Positions 8,652-17,219 of a stretch of DNA of 64,000 bases are shown here, piece after piece. The translations under genes and the position numbers were made by a program. Numbering within the stretch: position 1 is the first letter of the stretch; every line of letters begins with the position of its first letter. The notes beneath the pieces were generated by a model. The model ran no database searches. It was not told the origin of the DNA and was given only the letters and a program-made list of their open reading frames with translations. The DNA is from DATBAT01 sp036271375 (GTDB lineage Bacteria; Acidobacteriota; Terriglobia; Terriglobales; Acidobacteriaceae): NCBI GenBank assembly GCA_036271375.1, contig DATBAT010000373.1, positions 25,291 through 89,290 on the forward strand, given 5' to 3'.

Positions 8652-9026
8652 TTGGAGAAGCGGGCCCAGAGGTACCATCGCGAGCGTCTAGCTGAGGCCT
8701 TGCGGGAAGAAATAGAGACCATTCTGGAAGGCGAACTTGCCGACCCGAGAATCGGCCTCGTGAATGTGAGTGAGTTACAACTCGCGGACGATTCGCGCTC
8801 GGCGCGTGTCTTCATCGTCGTGCAAGGCGACGACGACGAAGCGGCCAAGTCGATGCAGGGATTGCTCGGCGCGGCAGGCTTCATCCGTCACGAGTTGGCC
8901 GAGCGCCTGCATTTGCGGCGGGCGCCGGAACTGATTTTCCAATTGGACCGGTCACGAGAGTACGAAGCGAGGATTGGCGAGTTGTTGGAGCGGACGAAGA
9001 AGCGTGGTAGCAAACCGCTTACGTAG
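8652..9026 (+). CDS. rbfA: 30S ribosome-binding factor RbfA
   Basis: A 124-residue KH-type cold-shock factor for late maturation of the 16S rRNA 5' helix. The family pattern is clear: RYHRERLAEALREEIETILE, DPRIGLVNVSELQLADDSRS, then ARVFIVVQGDD, RHELAERLHLRRAPELIFQL and a short basic tail. The start is taken at TTG 8652, preceded by AGAGGTG at 8641-8647; the in-frame TTG at 8604 would add 16 atypical residues. It lies between DUF503 and nrnA, the normal operon order. Confidence 0.92.
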   Translation: MEKRAQRYHRERLAEALREEIETILEGELADPRIGLVNVSELQLADDSRSARVFIVVQGDDDEAAKSMQGLLGAAGFIRHELAERLHLRRAPELIFQLDRSREYEARIGELLERTKKRGSKPLT

Positions 9027-9068
9027 GTTGGGTGTCCCACCCGTCGCGCGAGCGAAGCGAGATCCATA

Positions 9069-10013
9069 ATGCTGAGCGAAGTCTTAAAACAAATCGAAAT
9101 GCGCGACCGGTTTGTACTGACTTCCCACGCTCGCCCCGACGGCGATGCGATCGGCTCGGCACTTGCATGCAGTCAAATTCTCCGCTCGTTGGGCAAGCGG
9201 ACCGAAGTCGTCTTGCGCGACAGCGTTCCCAGAATTTACCAGCGCCTTCCCTTCGCGGAAACCGTCGTCCAGGCAGAGCGGGTTAATGGAGAGTACGAAG
9301 CCGCCATCATCCTCGAGTGCGACAGTGTGCAGCGTACCCGCCTCGAAGGGTTGGAAGATCACTTCCTAATTAGCATCGATCACCATGTCAGCGGACGCCC
9401 CTTCGCGCATGTGAACTGGATTGATCCCAAAGCCGTTGCGACTGCTGAACTCGTATATCGTCTGGCGAAGGAAGCAGGCGCCAAGATCTCCCCCGAGGTC
9501 GCAACCTGCCTCTACACCGCGGTGTTGGCCGACACAGGCTCCTTCATGTTCGAAGGCACCAACGAACATACGTTTGAATTGGCCCGTGAGTTAGTGATTG
9601 CCGGCGCCGATCCCGCGCGTTGCGCGCGCAGCATTTATTTCGGACATTCCACGGCGAAGATGCGCCTGCTGGGGGCGGCTCTGTCGAACCTTCACCGCGA
9701 CGGAACGCTGGCCTGGATCTCCGTGACGCAAGAACAGATGGAGCGCAGCCGCGCGAAAGAAGAGGATTGCGAAGGCATCGTGAACTACGCGTTGTCGATC
9801 CACGACGTGCAGGTGGCTGCATTCTTCCGCGAGCTGCCTGACGGCCGCTACCGCGTGAGCCTGCGAAGCAAAGGTGACATCAACGTCGCCACGGTCGCGG
9901 AAGGATTCGGCGGCGGTGGGCACAAATCCGCCAGCGGATGCTCACTACCCGGCCCGCTGCCTGCGGCGGTCGAACAAGTTATCTCCCGCCTGAAATTTCC
10001 TTCCATTCAATAA
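9069..10013 (+). CDS. nrnA: DHH-family phosphoesterase, NrnA-like nanoRNase / pAp phosphatase
   Basis: A 314-residue manganese-dependent phosphoesterase of the DHH/DHHA1 family, expected to degrade very short RNAs and 3'-phosphoadenosine 5'-phosphate. Metal-binding motifs: ARPDGDAIGS with D24 and D26, an ECDS segment near D85, and the name motif DHH at 104-106. The C-terminal DHHA1 domain carries GGGGHKSASGCSLPG near 281-296. The family often sits beside rbfA, and truB usually follows; here a glycosyltransferase follows instead. The ATG at 9069 has only a weak purine stretch upstream. Confidence 0.92.
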   Translation: MLSEVLKQIEMRDRFVLTSHARPDGDAIGSALACSQILRSLGKRTEVVLRDSVPRIYQRLPFAETVVQAERVNGEYEAAIILECDSVQRTRLEGLEDHFLISIDHHVSGRPFAHVNWIDPKAVATAELVYRLAKEAGAKISPEVATCLYTAVLADTGSFMFEGTNEHTFELARELVIAGADPARCARSIYFGHSTAKMRLLGAALSNLHRDGTLAWISVTQEQMERSRAKEEDCEGIVNYALSIHDVQVAAFFRELPDGRYRVSLRSKGDINVATVAEGFGGGGHKSASGCSLPGPLPAAVEQVISRLKFPSIQ

Positions 10014-10047
10014 TCCAGCTTAGAATGTCTGGGCGATTCCCGGATCT

Positions 10048-11652
10048 ATGGAAAATCCTCGCCGCTACGCTACCGACTGGCTGCTGTTAGCAGGATTCTG
10101 CGCATTTCTTTTCTTCTTCGGCCTCGCGTATTTCGGACTAACCGGCCCCGACGAGCCTCGCTATGCCCAGGTCGCGCGCGAGATGCTGGCTCGTCATGAC
10201 TGGATCACACCGGTTCTCGGCGGAAAACCCTGGCTGGAAAAGCCGGTCCTTTATTACTGGCAGGCGATGGTGGTGTACAGCGTCTTCGGCGTGAGCGATT
10301 GGGCGGCGCGGCTGCCATCCGCGATTGACGCCACGTTGATGGTGATTGCGGTTTATTTATTCCTTTGCCGCTTCCGATCAAGAATGCGGTTGGATGGCGC
10401 GCTGATGACAGCTTCGGCGGCAGGCATCATCGCCTTTGCTCGCGCCGCTTCCATGGATATGGCTCTGGCTGCCAGCTTCACGATTGCGCTGCTCGGCTGG
10501 TTCGCCTGGCATGAGATCGGAGAAAAAAAGTACCTCGCGGTTTTCTATGGGTTCCTTGGCGTCGGAACGTTGGCCAAGGGGCCGGTGGCGCCAGCGCTGG
10601 CAGCGGTGATCGTGATCCTCTTCGCCGGCGCGAAAGGCGAATGGTCTTTACTGAAGAGAACGCTTTGGCTGCCGGGAATTCTTGTCTTCTTTGCGGTGGC
10701 CTTGCCGTGGTACATCGCAGTCCAAATACGCACGCCGGAATTCTTCCGCGTCTTTATTCTTGAGCACAACCTCGCGCGCTTCGGAACCAACCTCTACCGC
10801 CATCATCAGCCGTTCTGGTACTACTTGCCGGTTGTGCTCTTGGAGTTGGTCCCTTGGATCGTATTGACCGTAGCCGCCGTCGTGGAAATCGCCCGCGGCT
10901 GGTGGACGGAGAAACGGGAACTGGCGCGCTCTGAGGATGCCTTCAGTGTCTTCCTTTTCATCTGGCTATTGATTCCCGTCCTCTTCTTTTCGATCTCCCG
11001 TTCGAAGCTTCCGGGATATATTCTTCCCGCGCTGCCCGCTGGCGCGCTGCTCGTGACTGAGTTTCTGCGCCGCCATATCGATGAGCATCCCGGCGCAATT
11101 CTTACTGCGGTTCACGCGCTGGTGGCGGCCGTACCGGTAGTGCCTGCGCTTATGATCCAGTACATACTTTTTCAGCATCACCTGCCTTTAGGGCAGGCTA
11201 CTCTGATCTCCTCTGGCTTCGCCATCGCTCTTGCAGCCGGAATATTTTTCACCTTAAGAAGCCAGCCGGGCTGGAAAGTGCTCCGCTTTGTGACACTGAT
11301 CCCGGTAGCTGTGGCGGTCGCCGCGCTGCTCCGCATCGGCGCACCCGCTGTTGACAGCAGTCTCTCGACGCGCCCGCTGGCGACACAAATCCAGCGCATG
11401 GAGAACGGCGTCTTGCCGACCGCAGTCTTCAAAGTCACCCGCCAAACTGAATACGGTCTCGCCTTCTATCGCAATCAAACCATCTCGCGCTATGAAACGG
11501 GAGAAATTCCCGCGGTAGAGCACGTAGTGGTCGCGCCCATCGGCTCAGAGACTGCAATCAAGGGCCTCACCGCTGGACGCAGAGTTTCTTATCTGGGAAC
11601 GTACGAGCCACAGAGTTTGGATTATTACTGGGTGGCGAGCGCAGAGAAGTGA
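10048..11652 (+). CDS. ArnT-like glycosyltransferase 39 family membrane protein
   Basis: A 534-residue integral membrane glycosyltransferase of the GT-C fold, in the ArnT/PMT group. These enzymes transfer sugars from polyprenyl-phosphate donors on the outer face of the inner membrane. The first loop has the diagnostic GPDEPRYAQVAREM (residues about 35-48, acidic catalytic pair DE) and then GGKPWLEKPVLYYWQA. About eleven hydrophobic helices follow, ending near residue 440, then a periplasmic C-terminal domain. The acceptor (lipid A, protein or other) cannot be determined. It starts 34 bases after nrnA and may be its cotranscribed neighbour. Confidence 0.87.
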   Translation: MENPRRYATDWLLLAGFCAFLFFFGLAYFGLTGPDEPRYAQVAREMLARHDWITPVLGGKPWLEKPVLYYWQAMVVYSVFGVSDWAARLPSAIDATLMVIAVYLFLCRFRSRMRLDGALMTASAAGIIAFARAASMDMALAASFTIALLGWFAWHEIGEKKYLAVFYGFLGVGTLAKGPVAPALAAVIVILFAGAKGEWSLLKRTLWLPGILVFFAVALPWYIAVQIRTPEFFRVFILEHNLARFGTNLYRHHQPFWYYLPVVLLELVPWIVLTVAAVVEIARGWWTEKRELARSEDAFSVFLFIWLLIPVLFFSISRSKLPGYILPALPAGALLVTEFLRRHIDEHPGAILTAVHALVAAVPVVPALMIQYILFQHHLPLGQATLISSGFAIALAAGIFFTLRSQPGWKVLRFVTLIPVAVAVAALLRIGAPAVDSSLSTRPLATQIQRMENGVLPTAVFKVTRQTEYGLAFYRNQTISRYETGEIPAVEHVVVAPIGSETAIKGLTAGRRVSYLGTYEPQSLDYYWVASAEK

Positions 11653-11654
11653 AG

Positions 11655-12161
11655 CTATCGTCCGGCAGCGGCGCCCATGGAGCGCGGAAGTTTTGTTCCT
11701 TCGCTGTAGCGCAGGGCGATATTCATGAAGATGTTTCCGCTTTCCGTCTCAAAACTCAGGACCATCGCTTCGGTATCTTCGCTGTTCTGAGTGCCCTGTT
11801 CGGCGGTGTGCAGTACCGGCGGATGAACGCGGAAATGAAATCCCAAATCGTTTAGGGTCGTGACCGCATTTCCCACTACTTGATTGGCGAGTTCGCAGAC
11901 CGCTTCGCGCACCATCTGGTCCGACGCGGGTAGGAGTGTCCCGGAAAAATTACTGGCGATCTGAGTTGCTGTCCTCGGATCGAGGTCGAAAACGATGCGA
12001 CCTTCGATATCTCCAGTCAGCCAGATGAGGGCGGCGATACCTTTCCTGCGATAGGTCTCCTCCTCCATGCTGATACTGCCGATGGAAATTGGAGACTGCA
12101 ACCCCTGAGCCAGCACGGCGTCCGCGGCGTTGATAAACGGCTGGATCAGTTCCATCTTCAT
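11655..12161 (-). CDS. cheX: CheX-type chemotaxis phosphatase
   Basis: A 168-residue protein of the CheX family, which dephosphorylates CheY~P. The catalytic ExxN signature is visible as E90-L-A-N93 within REAVCELANQVVGNAV. The rest shows the CheC/CheX-like alpha/beta pattern (IVFDLDPRTATQIASNFSG; MNIALRYSEG at the end). It is the last gene of the chemosensory operon. Its ATG lies 2 bases beyond the cheY stop, so the two are probably translationally linked. With it, the operon has its own signal-termination activity. Confidence 0.88.
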   Translation of the reverse strand: MKMELIQPFINAADAVLAQGLQSPISIGSISMEEETYRRKGIAALIWLTGDIEGRIVFDLDPRTATQIASNFSGTLLPASDQMVREAVCELANQVVGNAVTTLNDLGFHFRVHPPVLHTAEQGTQNSEDTEAMVLSFETESGNIFMNIALRYSEGTKLPRSMGAAAGR

Positions 12162-12163
12162 GA

Positions 12164-12604
12164 CTAGGCCCCTGCACCCGCAGCCAAGGCCGCGGTGCCG
12201 TCTTCTCCTAATACGTACTTGATCACTTCGTAGAGCACTTCCGGCTTTACCGGCTTCTGTACGAAATGCCTCGCCCCGCGTTGCAAGGCGGCGACAATAT
12301 TTTCCTGATAGCCGACGGACGACACCATGACAATGCGCGCCTCGGGATGGCTCTGCACAATCTTCTCCGCAGCTTCGATGCCCTCCATCTGCGGCATGGT
12401 GATATCCATGAGGACGATGTCCGGGCGGGTACGCTCGTATTCCGACACCGCCATCACGCCATCGCTGGCTTCTCCTGCGAGCTGGCCACCAAATGCTTCG
12501 ACGATGCGGGCAAGGTTTTTACGCGCGAACACAGAATCGTCGACAATCAAATATCGGACCGGTTGGCCATCTTTGCTGCGCCGAACTGGTGCGAATTGTT
12601 CCAT
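12164..12604 (-). CDS. cheY: CheY-like response regulator
   Basis: A 146-residue single-domain receiver with a short N-terminal lead of about 16 residues. Features: acidic pocket YLIVDDSVFARKN (D22, D23), phosphoacceptor D67 in VLMDITMPQMEG, the Ser switch in IVMVSSVGYQEN, and Lys in HFVQKPVKPE. AGGAG lies about 6 bases before the ATG. Having no output domain, it should act by protein contact. Its target is not obvious, because no flagellar motor genes are here. An Ala/Gly tail of about 10 residues follows the last helix. Confidence 0.92.
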   Translation of the reverse strand: MEQFAPVRRSKDGQPVRYLIVDDSVFARKNLARIVEAFGGQLAGEASDGVMAVSEYERTRPDIVLMDITMPQMEGIEAAEKIVQSHPEARIVMVSSVGYQENIVAALQRGARHFVQKPVKPEVLYEVIKYVLGEDGTAALAAGAGA

Positions 12605-12641
12605 ACACTTCTCCTTGCGGACTTCTTATCGGTACATTGGG

Positions 12642-13748
12642 CTAAATCCGCCGGGTCCCGGCGGCTGCCCCAAAAACCGAAGTTACTTGCCCGGAATCAG
12701 GATTTCTGTCCGTCATGCACTGGGCAATTAATGTGTTACTCATGGCCTCCAGGCTAACCACCCGGCTGGCGTAACCACGCTCGACGGCGGCCTTCGGCAT
12801 GCCGTAAACCACACAAGAATCTTCACTTTGCGCGACCGTGATCCCACCGGCCCTCCGTACCGCGCCCAGGCCTTCGGCGCCGTCGTCGCCCATGCCGGTC
12901 ATGATCAGGGCGATGCTTTTGTCACCGAACTCGGCAGCCACGCTGCGGAACAGTATGTCAGCCGACGGACGGTGCCCGTTGACCTTGGCTTCATCGCTCA
13001 GCACCACGACGTCGCTCAAGGGCAGCCGCTTCACTTTCAGATGGCGGTTGCCGGGACAGATCAAAGCGCGACCAGCTAACAGCTGGTCACCAGATTGCGC
13101 TTCTTTCACTTTGATGGCGCAGATTTCATCCAGCCGGCGCGCGAACATGTCTGTAAAACCTTCGGGCATGTGTTGCACGATCAAGATGCTGGAGGGAAAA
13201 TCTGCGGGAAGCTGCGGGAGTAAATATTGCAGCGCCTGCGGGCCTCCGGTTGAAATTCCGATGGCGACCACGCGCGACGCGGCAACTCCGTGTTCGGATT
13301 TCACGACGGAGGATTTCAGTCCGTTGAATGGGGCGACGCGAATCCCGCGGCTTTGCGCGGCGGCTTTGATCTTAGAAATCAGTTCGTGAGCGATTTCCGG
13401 CATGCGCGCGGAGACGTCGACTGGTTTGGCTACGAAGTCGAATGCCCCGAGGGACAAAGCTTTCAGCGTGACTGACGCGCCCTCTTTGCTATGCGAACTG
13501 ACCACGATTACCGGGATCTGGTGCCGTCGCATGATTTCTTTCAGCATGTCGAGGCCGCCCATGCCGGGCATTTCGAGATCGACGGTGACCACCTGCGGCT
13601 TGAGTTCTTCGATTTTTTTCAGGCCGAAGATTCCGTCCATGGCAGTCCCGACCACCTGGATGGAACTATCCGTCTGCAAAATCTGCGGGATCAATTTCCG
13701 CATGAGGGCAGAATCATCGACGACCAGCACGCGTACGGGATCGTTCAT
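12642..13748 (-). CDS. cheB: protein-glutamate methylesterase CheB
   Basis: A 368-residue adaptation enzyme that removes methyl groups from the receptor. Receiver domain at 1-125 with acidic pocket DDSALMR (D11, D12) and phosphoacceptor D57 in VTVDLEMPGMGGLD. After a linker comes the esterase domain (about 155-345) with catalytic Ser166 in GISTGGPQ, His193 in QHMPEGFT and Asp at 288/289 in MTGMGDDGAEGL. The start ATG overlaps the cheA stop by 4 bases. A strong GC hairpin (about 12648-12664) lies in the last codons. Confidence 0.96.
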   Translation of the reverse strand: MNDPVRVLVVDDSALMRKLIPQILQTDSSIQVVGTAMDGIFGLKKIEELKPQVVTVDLEMPGMGGLDMLKEIMRRHQIPVIVVSSHSKEGASVTLKALSLGAFDFVAKPVDVSARMPEIAHELISKIKAAAQSRGIRVAPFNGLKSSVVKSEHGVAASRVVAIGISTGGPQALQYLLPQLPADFPSSILIVQHMPEGFTDMFARRLDEICAIKVKEAQSGDQLLAGRALICPGNRHLKVKRLPLSDVVVLSDEAKVNGHRPSADILFRSVAAEFGDKSIALIMTGMGDDGAEGLGAVRRAGGITVAQSEDSCVVYGMPKAAVERGYASRVVSLEAMSNTLIAQCMTDRNPDSGQVTSVFGAAAGTRRI

Positions 13749-15805
13749 GAGTGACCTCCCGCCGCCTGCATGGACAAACGCACCTTGTCGGATTGCGAAA
13801 GCAACAAGCCTGAGGTGACTTCACCGGTTTGTTCGTTGCTGGCTTTGAAGGAACGCTCGATGATCGCCGCTAGGTTAAGGATGAGCACAACCCGCCCGTC
13901 GCCAAGAATGGATGCCCCGCTTACTAAATCGGTTGCGACAGTGTTGTCGTCGAGGGCTTTAATTACTAACTCTTCTTCGCTCTCAAGCGCGTCGACTATC
14001 AGGCCGAGCTTGCGGTCGCCGACCGACATTACCAGCACAAAGATTTTCTTGCTTGGGTTCTTCGTGGCGTCGACCGGCGGACGTCCCAGTCGAATCAACG
14101 ACAGCGCCTGCCCACGCAGTTGCAATACCTCGTAGCGATTCACCTGATGGAGGTCTGATTCGTGTGCTCTTGTAATTTCCGCCACCGCGTTTAAGGGCAC
14201 GGCGTAGAGCCTTCCCTCTACGCGGAACAGTAGAGCCTTGATGATGGCAAGAGTCAGCGGCAGCCTGAGGCGGAACGTTGTGCCCTGGCCGAGATTGGTT
14301 TCAATATCGACCACACCCTTCAAACGCTGAAGCACAGAGCGAACTACGTCGAGTCCGACGCCACGCCCGGAAATTTCCGTGATTTGCTCCGCCGTGCTAA
14401 AGCCGGGGCGGAACAGCAATTCGATGATTTCGGGCTCGGTAAGGCGCGCAGCTTCTTCCGCACTGATCAGGTTCTTTTGCAGTGCGCGCAGTTTAACTTT
14501 TTGCGCATCGATGCCATGGCCGTCGTCACTGATTTCTATGATGACTTGGTTGCCCTGATGCGAGGCATGCAGCCGTAGCGTGCCTCTCGGCGACTTTCTG
14601 GCTTTGGTGCGCTCTTCCGGGGTTTCAATTCCGTGGCTGATCGCATTCCGTACAAGATGGGTCAGCGGCTCAGCAACGGAATCGAGCAGACCCTTATCGA
14701 GATCGGTTTCAACGCCACTGACGACCAGGTCAACCTGTTTCTCGCATTGCCGGGCGACATCACGCACCATACGCGGGAAGCGGCGAAACAGTTGCTCAAC
14801 CGGCACCATCCGAATTTTCATCACTGAACGTTGCAGGTCGTTCAGAACGCGCGCCTGAAATCCCATGGCGTCGGTGAAACGTCCACGCAGCGGGTCTTTG
14901 GGATTGCGCCGCAGAAAATCCTGCACCGTCTGTTGCAGCATCGACTTGCCGATGATGAGTTCGCCGACAAGATTCAGCACGGCGTCGATTCTCTCGGCGT
15001 CGACACGTAGAGTATTTTCGACGGTGGTGGGAACTGGATCTAAACCTTCAGTCGAAGCCGCCACTGGGGCTTCCGCAACCGCAACGCTATTCACCGCGGT
15101 GACGTTCGCATCGGAAACCACGGTAGGTATAGTGCAATTCGTCGCCACTTGTTCCGCGGTCTGCCGTGTGGCCAGCAAGAATTGCAGGCGATTGATTCCG
15201 GCGGTTTTTTCGCGCTCCGCAACAATCTCGCCGGAGGTTTGCAACGCATTCAATATCAACTGACGGGCCGCGATCGGCATGGCGCACGCCGGGTCGATCT
15301 GAACGGTGACGCGGTAGACGAGATTTCCGCCGCCCAGCGCTTTCTGAATGGAGAGTTGTTCGGCGTCGGTAATATCCCATTCCGCCGAGGCCTTCTTGGC
15401 TTCCGGCTGAGCTTGTGTGGGTCCAGCGACCAGCGCCGCGATCATCTTGCGCAGTGGCGCGGCATCCGGCGGAGCTACGTTTTGTTGATACGCTGCCAGC
15501 ATCGCCTCAAAGGTATCGGCGGCGGTGAAGGCCAGCTCGACCAGGGAAAATTCCGCCGAGCTACTCTCCAGAGCCAGCGCATCTTCAAGTTCGTGCGCCA
15601 GTTCGCTGAGTTCGCGGAATCCGCAGGCGGCAGCGTCGCCCTTCAACGTGTGGATAGCCCGGCGAACGCTGCGGATGGTCTCCTGATCCCCGGGCTGCTG
15701 CTCCAGTTTGAGGGTTTCGTCGTTGAGACTCTGCAGCAATTCCTGCGCGCTCTCAAAAAAGAGGGCCCGTAGTTCTGCTCCACGCTCGTCGGAAAACAGC
15801 GTCAT
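13745..15805 (-). CDS. cheA: chemotaxis histidine kinase CheA
   Basis: A 686-residue kinase. The N-terminal Hpt (P1) domain has phosphoacceptor H52 in RRAIHTLKGDAA. A central region of about 100-240 has no clear conserved motif. The dimerisation helices (about 265-330) include LRVDAERIDAVLNLVGELI. The ATPase domain shows N box HLVRNAISHGIE, G1 DDGHGID and G2 GRGVGLDVV. A CheW-like domain lies at the C-terminus. There is no fused receiver. It overlaps cheR upstream and cheB downstream by 4 bases each, indicating tight translational coupling. Confidence 0.96.
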   Translation of the reverse strand: MTLFSDERGAELRALFFESAQELLQSLNDETLKLEQQPGDQETIRSVRRAIHTLKGDAAACGFRELSELAHELEDALALESSSAEFSLVELAFTAADTFEAMLAAYQQNVAPPDAAPLRKMIAALVAGPTQAQPEAKKASAEWDITDAEQLSIQKALGGGNLVYRVTVQIDPACAMPIAARQLILNALQTSGEIVAEREKTAGINRLQFLLATRQTAEQVATNCTIPTVVSDANVTAVNSVAVAEAPVAASTEGLDPVPTTVENTLRVDAERIDAVLNLVGELIIGKSMLQQTVQDFLRRNPKDPLRGRFTDAMGFQARVLNDLQRSVMKIRMVPVEQLFRRFPRMVRDVARQCEKQVDLVVSGVETDLDKGLLDSVAEPLTHLVRNAISHGIETPEERTKARKSPRGTLRLHASHQGNQVIIEISDDGHGIDAQKVKLRALQKNLISAEEAARLTEPEIIELLFRPGFSTAEQITEISGRGVGLDVVRSVLQRLKGVVDIETNLGQGTTFRLRLPLTLAIIKALLFRVEGRLYAVPLNAVAEITRAHESDLHQVNRYEVLQLRGQALSLIRLGRPPVDATKNPSKKIFVLVMSVGDRKLGLIVDALESEEELVIKALDDNTVATDLVSGASILGDGRVVLILNLAAIIERSFKASNEQTGEVTSGLLLSQSDKVRLSMQAAGGHS

Positions 15806-16716
15806 CGCGGCGCCTCAACTTTCTGGTAGCCGGTGCCGCTGTTGCGGTAAATCATGGTGAACTTGTCGGTGATATTCAGCAGGCTTTCCGCGTGGCCCAC
15901 GAACAGATATCCGCCGGGATTCAAACAGCGCGCGAACTTGTCGATCAGGCGCTTCTGCTCCGCTTCGTCGAAGTACATCATTACGTTGCGGCAAAAAATT
16001 ACGTCGTTGTTTTGCGGCAAGTATTCGGTCTTCAGATTGTGAAAGTCGAAATGAACCATCTCTTTCACGGTCTTCTTCACCGCATAGCGCTCGCCCAGCT
16101 TGTCGAAATAACGGAGACGATAGCTGTAGTCGACCGACGCCATCTGCGATTCGCTGTAGATACCGCTCTCCGCAGCCCGTAGCACCGAATAGTTAATATC
16201 GCTGGCCCGAATCTCGACCTTCCAGGGAAGCGGAACCAGAGGTTTTGGATAAGTCGCAGCCACCGCCGGTGGATTGCGCAGGGTGAAATAGCCCAGACCA
16301 TCTGCGACCAGCATGGCGATGGTATAAGGCTCCTGTCCGGTTGAGCAGCCGGCGCTCCAAATCTTCAGGGAGTGCTGCTTGGCTTCGTGCTTCTGACGAA
16401 ACAGATCTTCGAGAATGTATTTGTGAAAAAGATCGAGTTGCGCCTTGTTGCGAAAGAAGCTGGTTTCGTTGACGGTAAGGTCTTCCAGCAAGCGCGACAG
16501 TTCTTCACGGCCCTGATCGCTAATCAGCAGGCGATAGTAGCTGTAGAAGGAATCTATCTGGCGTTCCCTGAGGCGCCGTTGCAAGCGGTCTTCGAGGAAA
16601 TGTGTGCGGCGCTCATCGAAGTACATGCCGCATTCCTGATAGACGAGGGCCTGCAAAAGCTTCAGCTCGGATTTATTGAGCTGAACCGTGGCCGTGGTGA
16701 TGGACCCGTCCGCCAT
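15802..16716 (-). CDS. cheR: chemotaxis methyltransferase CheR
   Basis: A 304-residue S-adenosylmethionine-dependent methyltransferase that methylates receptor glutamates. It has an N-terminal helical domain (about 10-85), then the Rossmann domain with motif I WSAGCSTGQEPYTIAML (near 127-143), the family segments IRASDINYSVLRAAESGIYS and NDVIFCRNVMMYF, and the terminal FVGHAESLLN. No C-terminal TPR is present. It follows cheW with a 2-base gap and overlaps cheA by 4 bases. Confidence 0.96.
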   Translation of the reverse strand: MADGSITTATVQLNKSELKLLQALVYQECGMYFDERRTHFLEDRLQRRLRERQIDSFYSYYRLLISDQGREELSRLLEDLTVNETSFFRNKAQLDLFHKYILEDLFRQKHEAKQHSLKIWSAGCSTGQEPYTIAMLVADGLGYFTLRNPPAVAATYPKPLVPLPWKVEIRASDINYSVLRAAESGIYSESQMASVDYSYRLRYFDKLGERYAVKKTVKEMVHFDFHNLKTEYLPQNNDVIFCRNVMMYFDEAEQKRLIDKFARCLNPGGYLFVGHAESLLNITDKFTMIYRNSGTGYQKVEAPR

Positions 16717-16718
16717 TT

Positions 16719-17219
16719 TTAAGACCGTCCTACCGCAGCCGCGAGATTAGCGGCGGAAACCAATTCCACCTGATCGGAATCGAGCAGTCGCGAAACATCC
16801 AGCAGCACGATCAACCTGCCTTTGTACTTGCCCAGGCCGGTGATGGCGTTCGATCCGCCATCCTGAAAAACAGTGGTCGAGGGTTCGACATCGGCCGCGG
16901 GAATCTTGATGACCTCGGAAGCGGAATCCACGATCAGCCCGCAGAGCCGGCCTTTATATGCGACCACGAGAATGCGATTGCGCCGGGAAGTGGCGGGCTG
17001 TTTCTGATGGAAGCGCTTGCGTAAGTCGATGACCGAAACAATCTTGCCGCGCAGGTTGATCACACCTTCCATATAGTCAGGAGCGTCGGGCACCGCGGTG
17101 ATTTCCGGCACACGGACGATCTCATGCAGCGAAGTAATGGGCACGCCGTAGGTTTCGCGTCCGATCTGGAAACCTACGATGTGAAGCTCACGCTGAGTGA
17201 AATCTTTTTTCTCAGCCAC
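16719..17219 (-). CDS. cheW: chemotaxis coupling protein CheW
   Basis: A 166-residue adaptor joining receptor and CheA. Recognisable segments: VGFQIGRETYGVPITSLHEI, VPEITAVPDAPDYMEGVINL, RGKIVSVIDLRKRF, and the terminal ITGLGKYKGRLIVLLDVSRL. The start is the GTG at 17219, which overlaps the end of the receptor gene by 8 bases (GTGGCTGA). The frame stays open further upstream, but that part is only the other frame of the receptor gene and would add about 90 unrelated residues. Confidence 0.95.
   Translation of the reverse strand: MAEKKDFTQRELHIVGFQIGRETYGVPITSLHEIVRVPEITAVPDAPDYMEGVINLRGKIVSVIDLRKRFHQKQPATSRRNRILVVAYKGRLCGLIVDSASEVIKIPAADVEPSTTVFQDGGSNAITGLGKYKGRLIVLLDVSRLLDSDQVELVSAANLAAAVGRS

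Noticed and set aside
12648..12664. Strong GC hairpin near the end of cheB
   Set aside because: It lies in coding sequence and has no T-run; probably a by-product of Gly/Arg/Pro codons.
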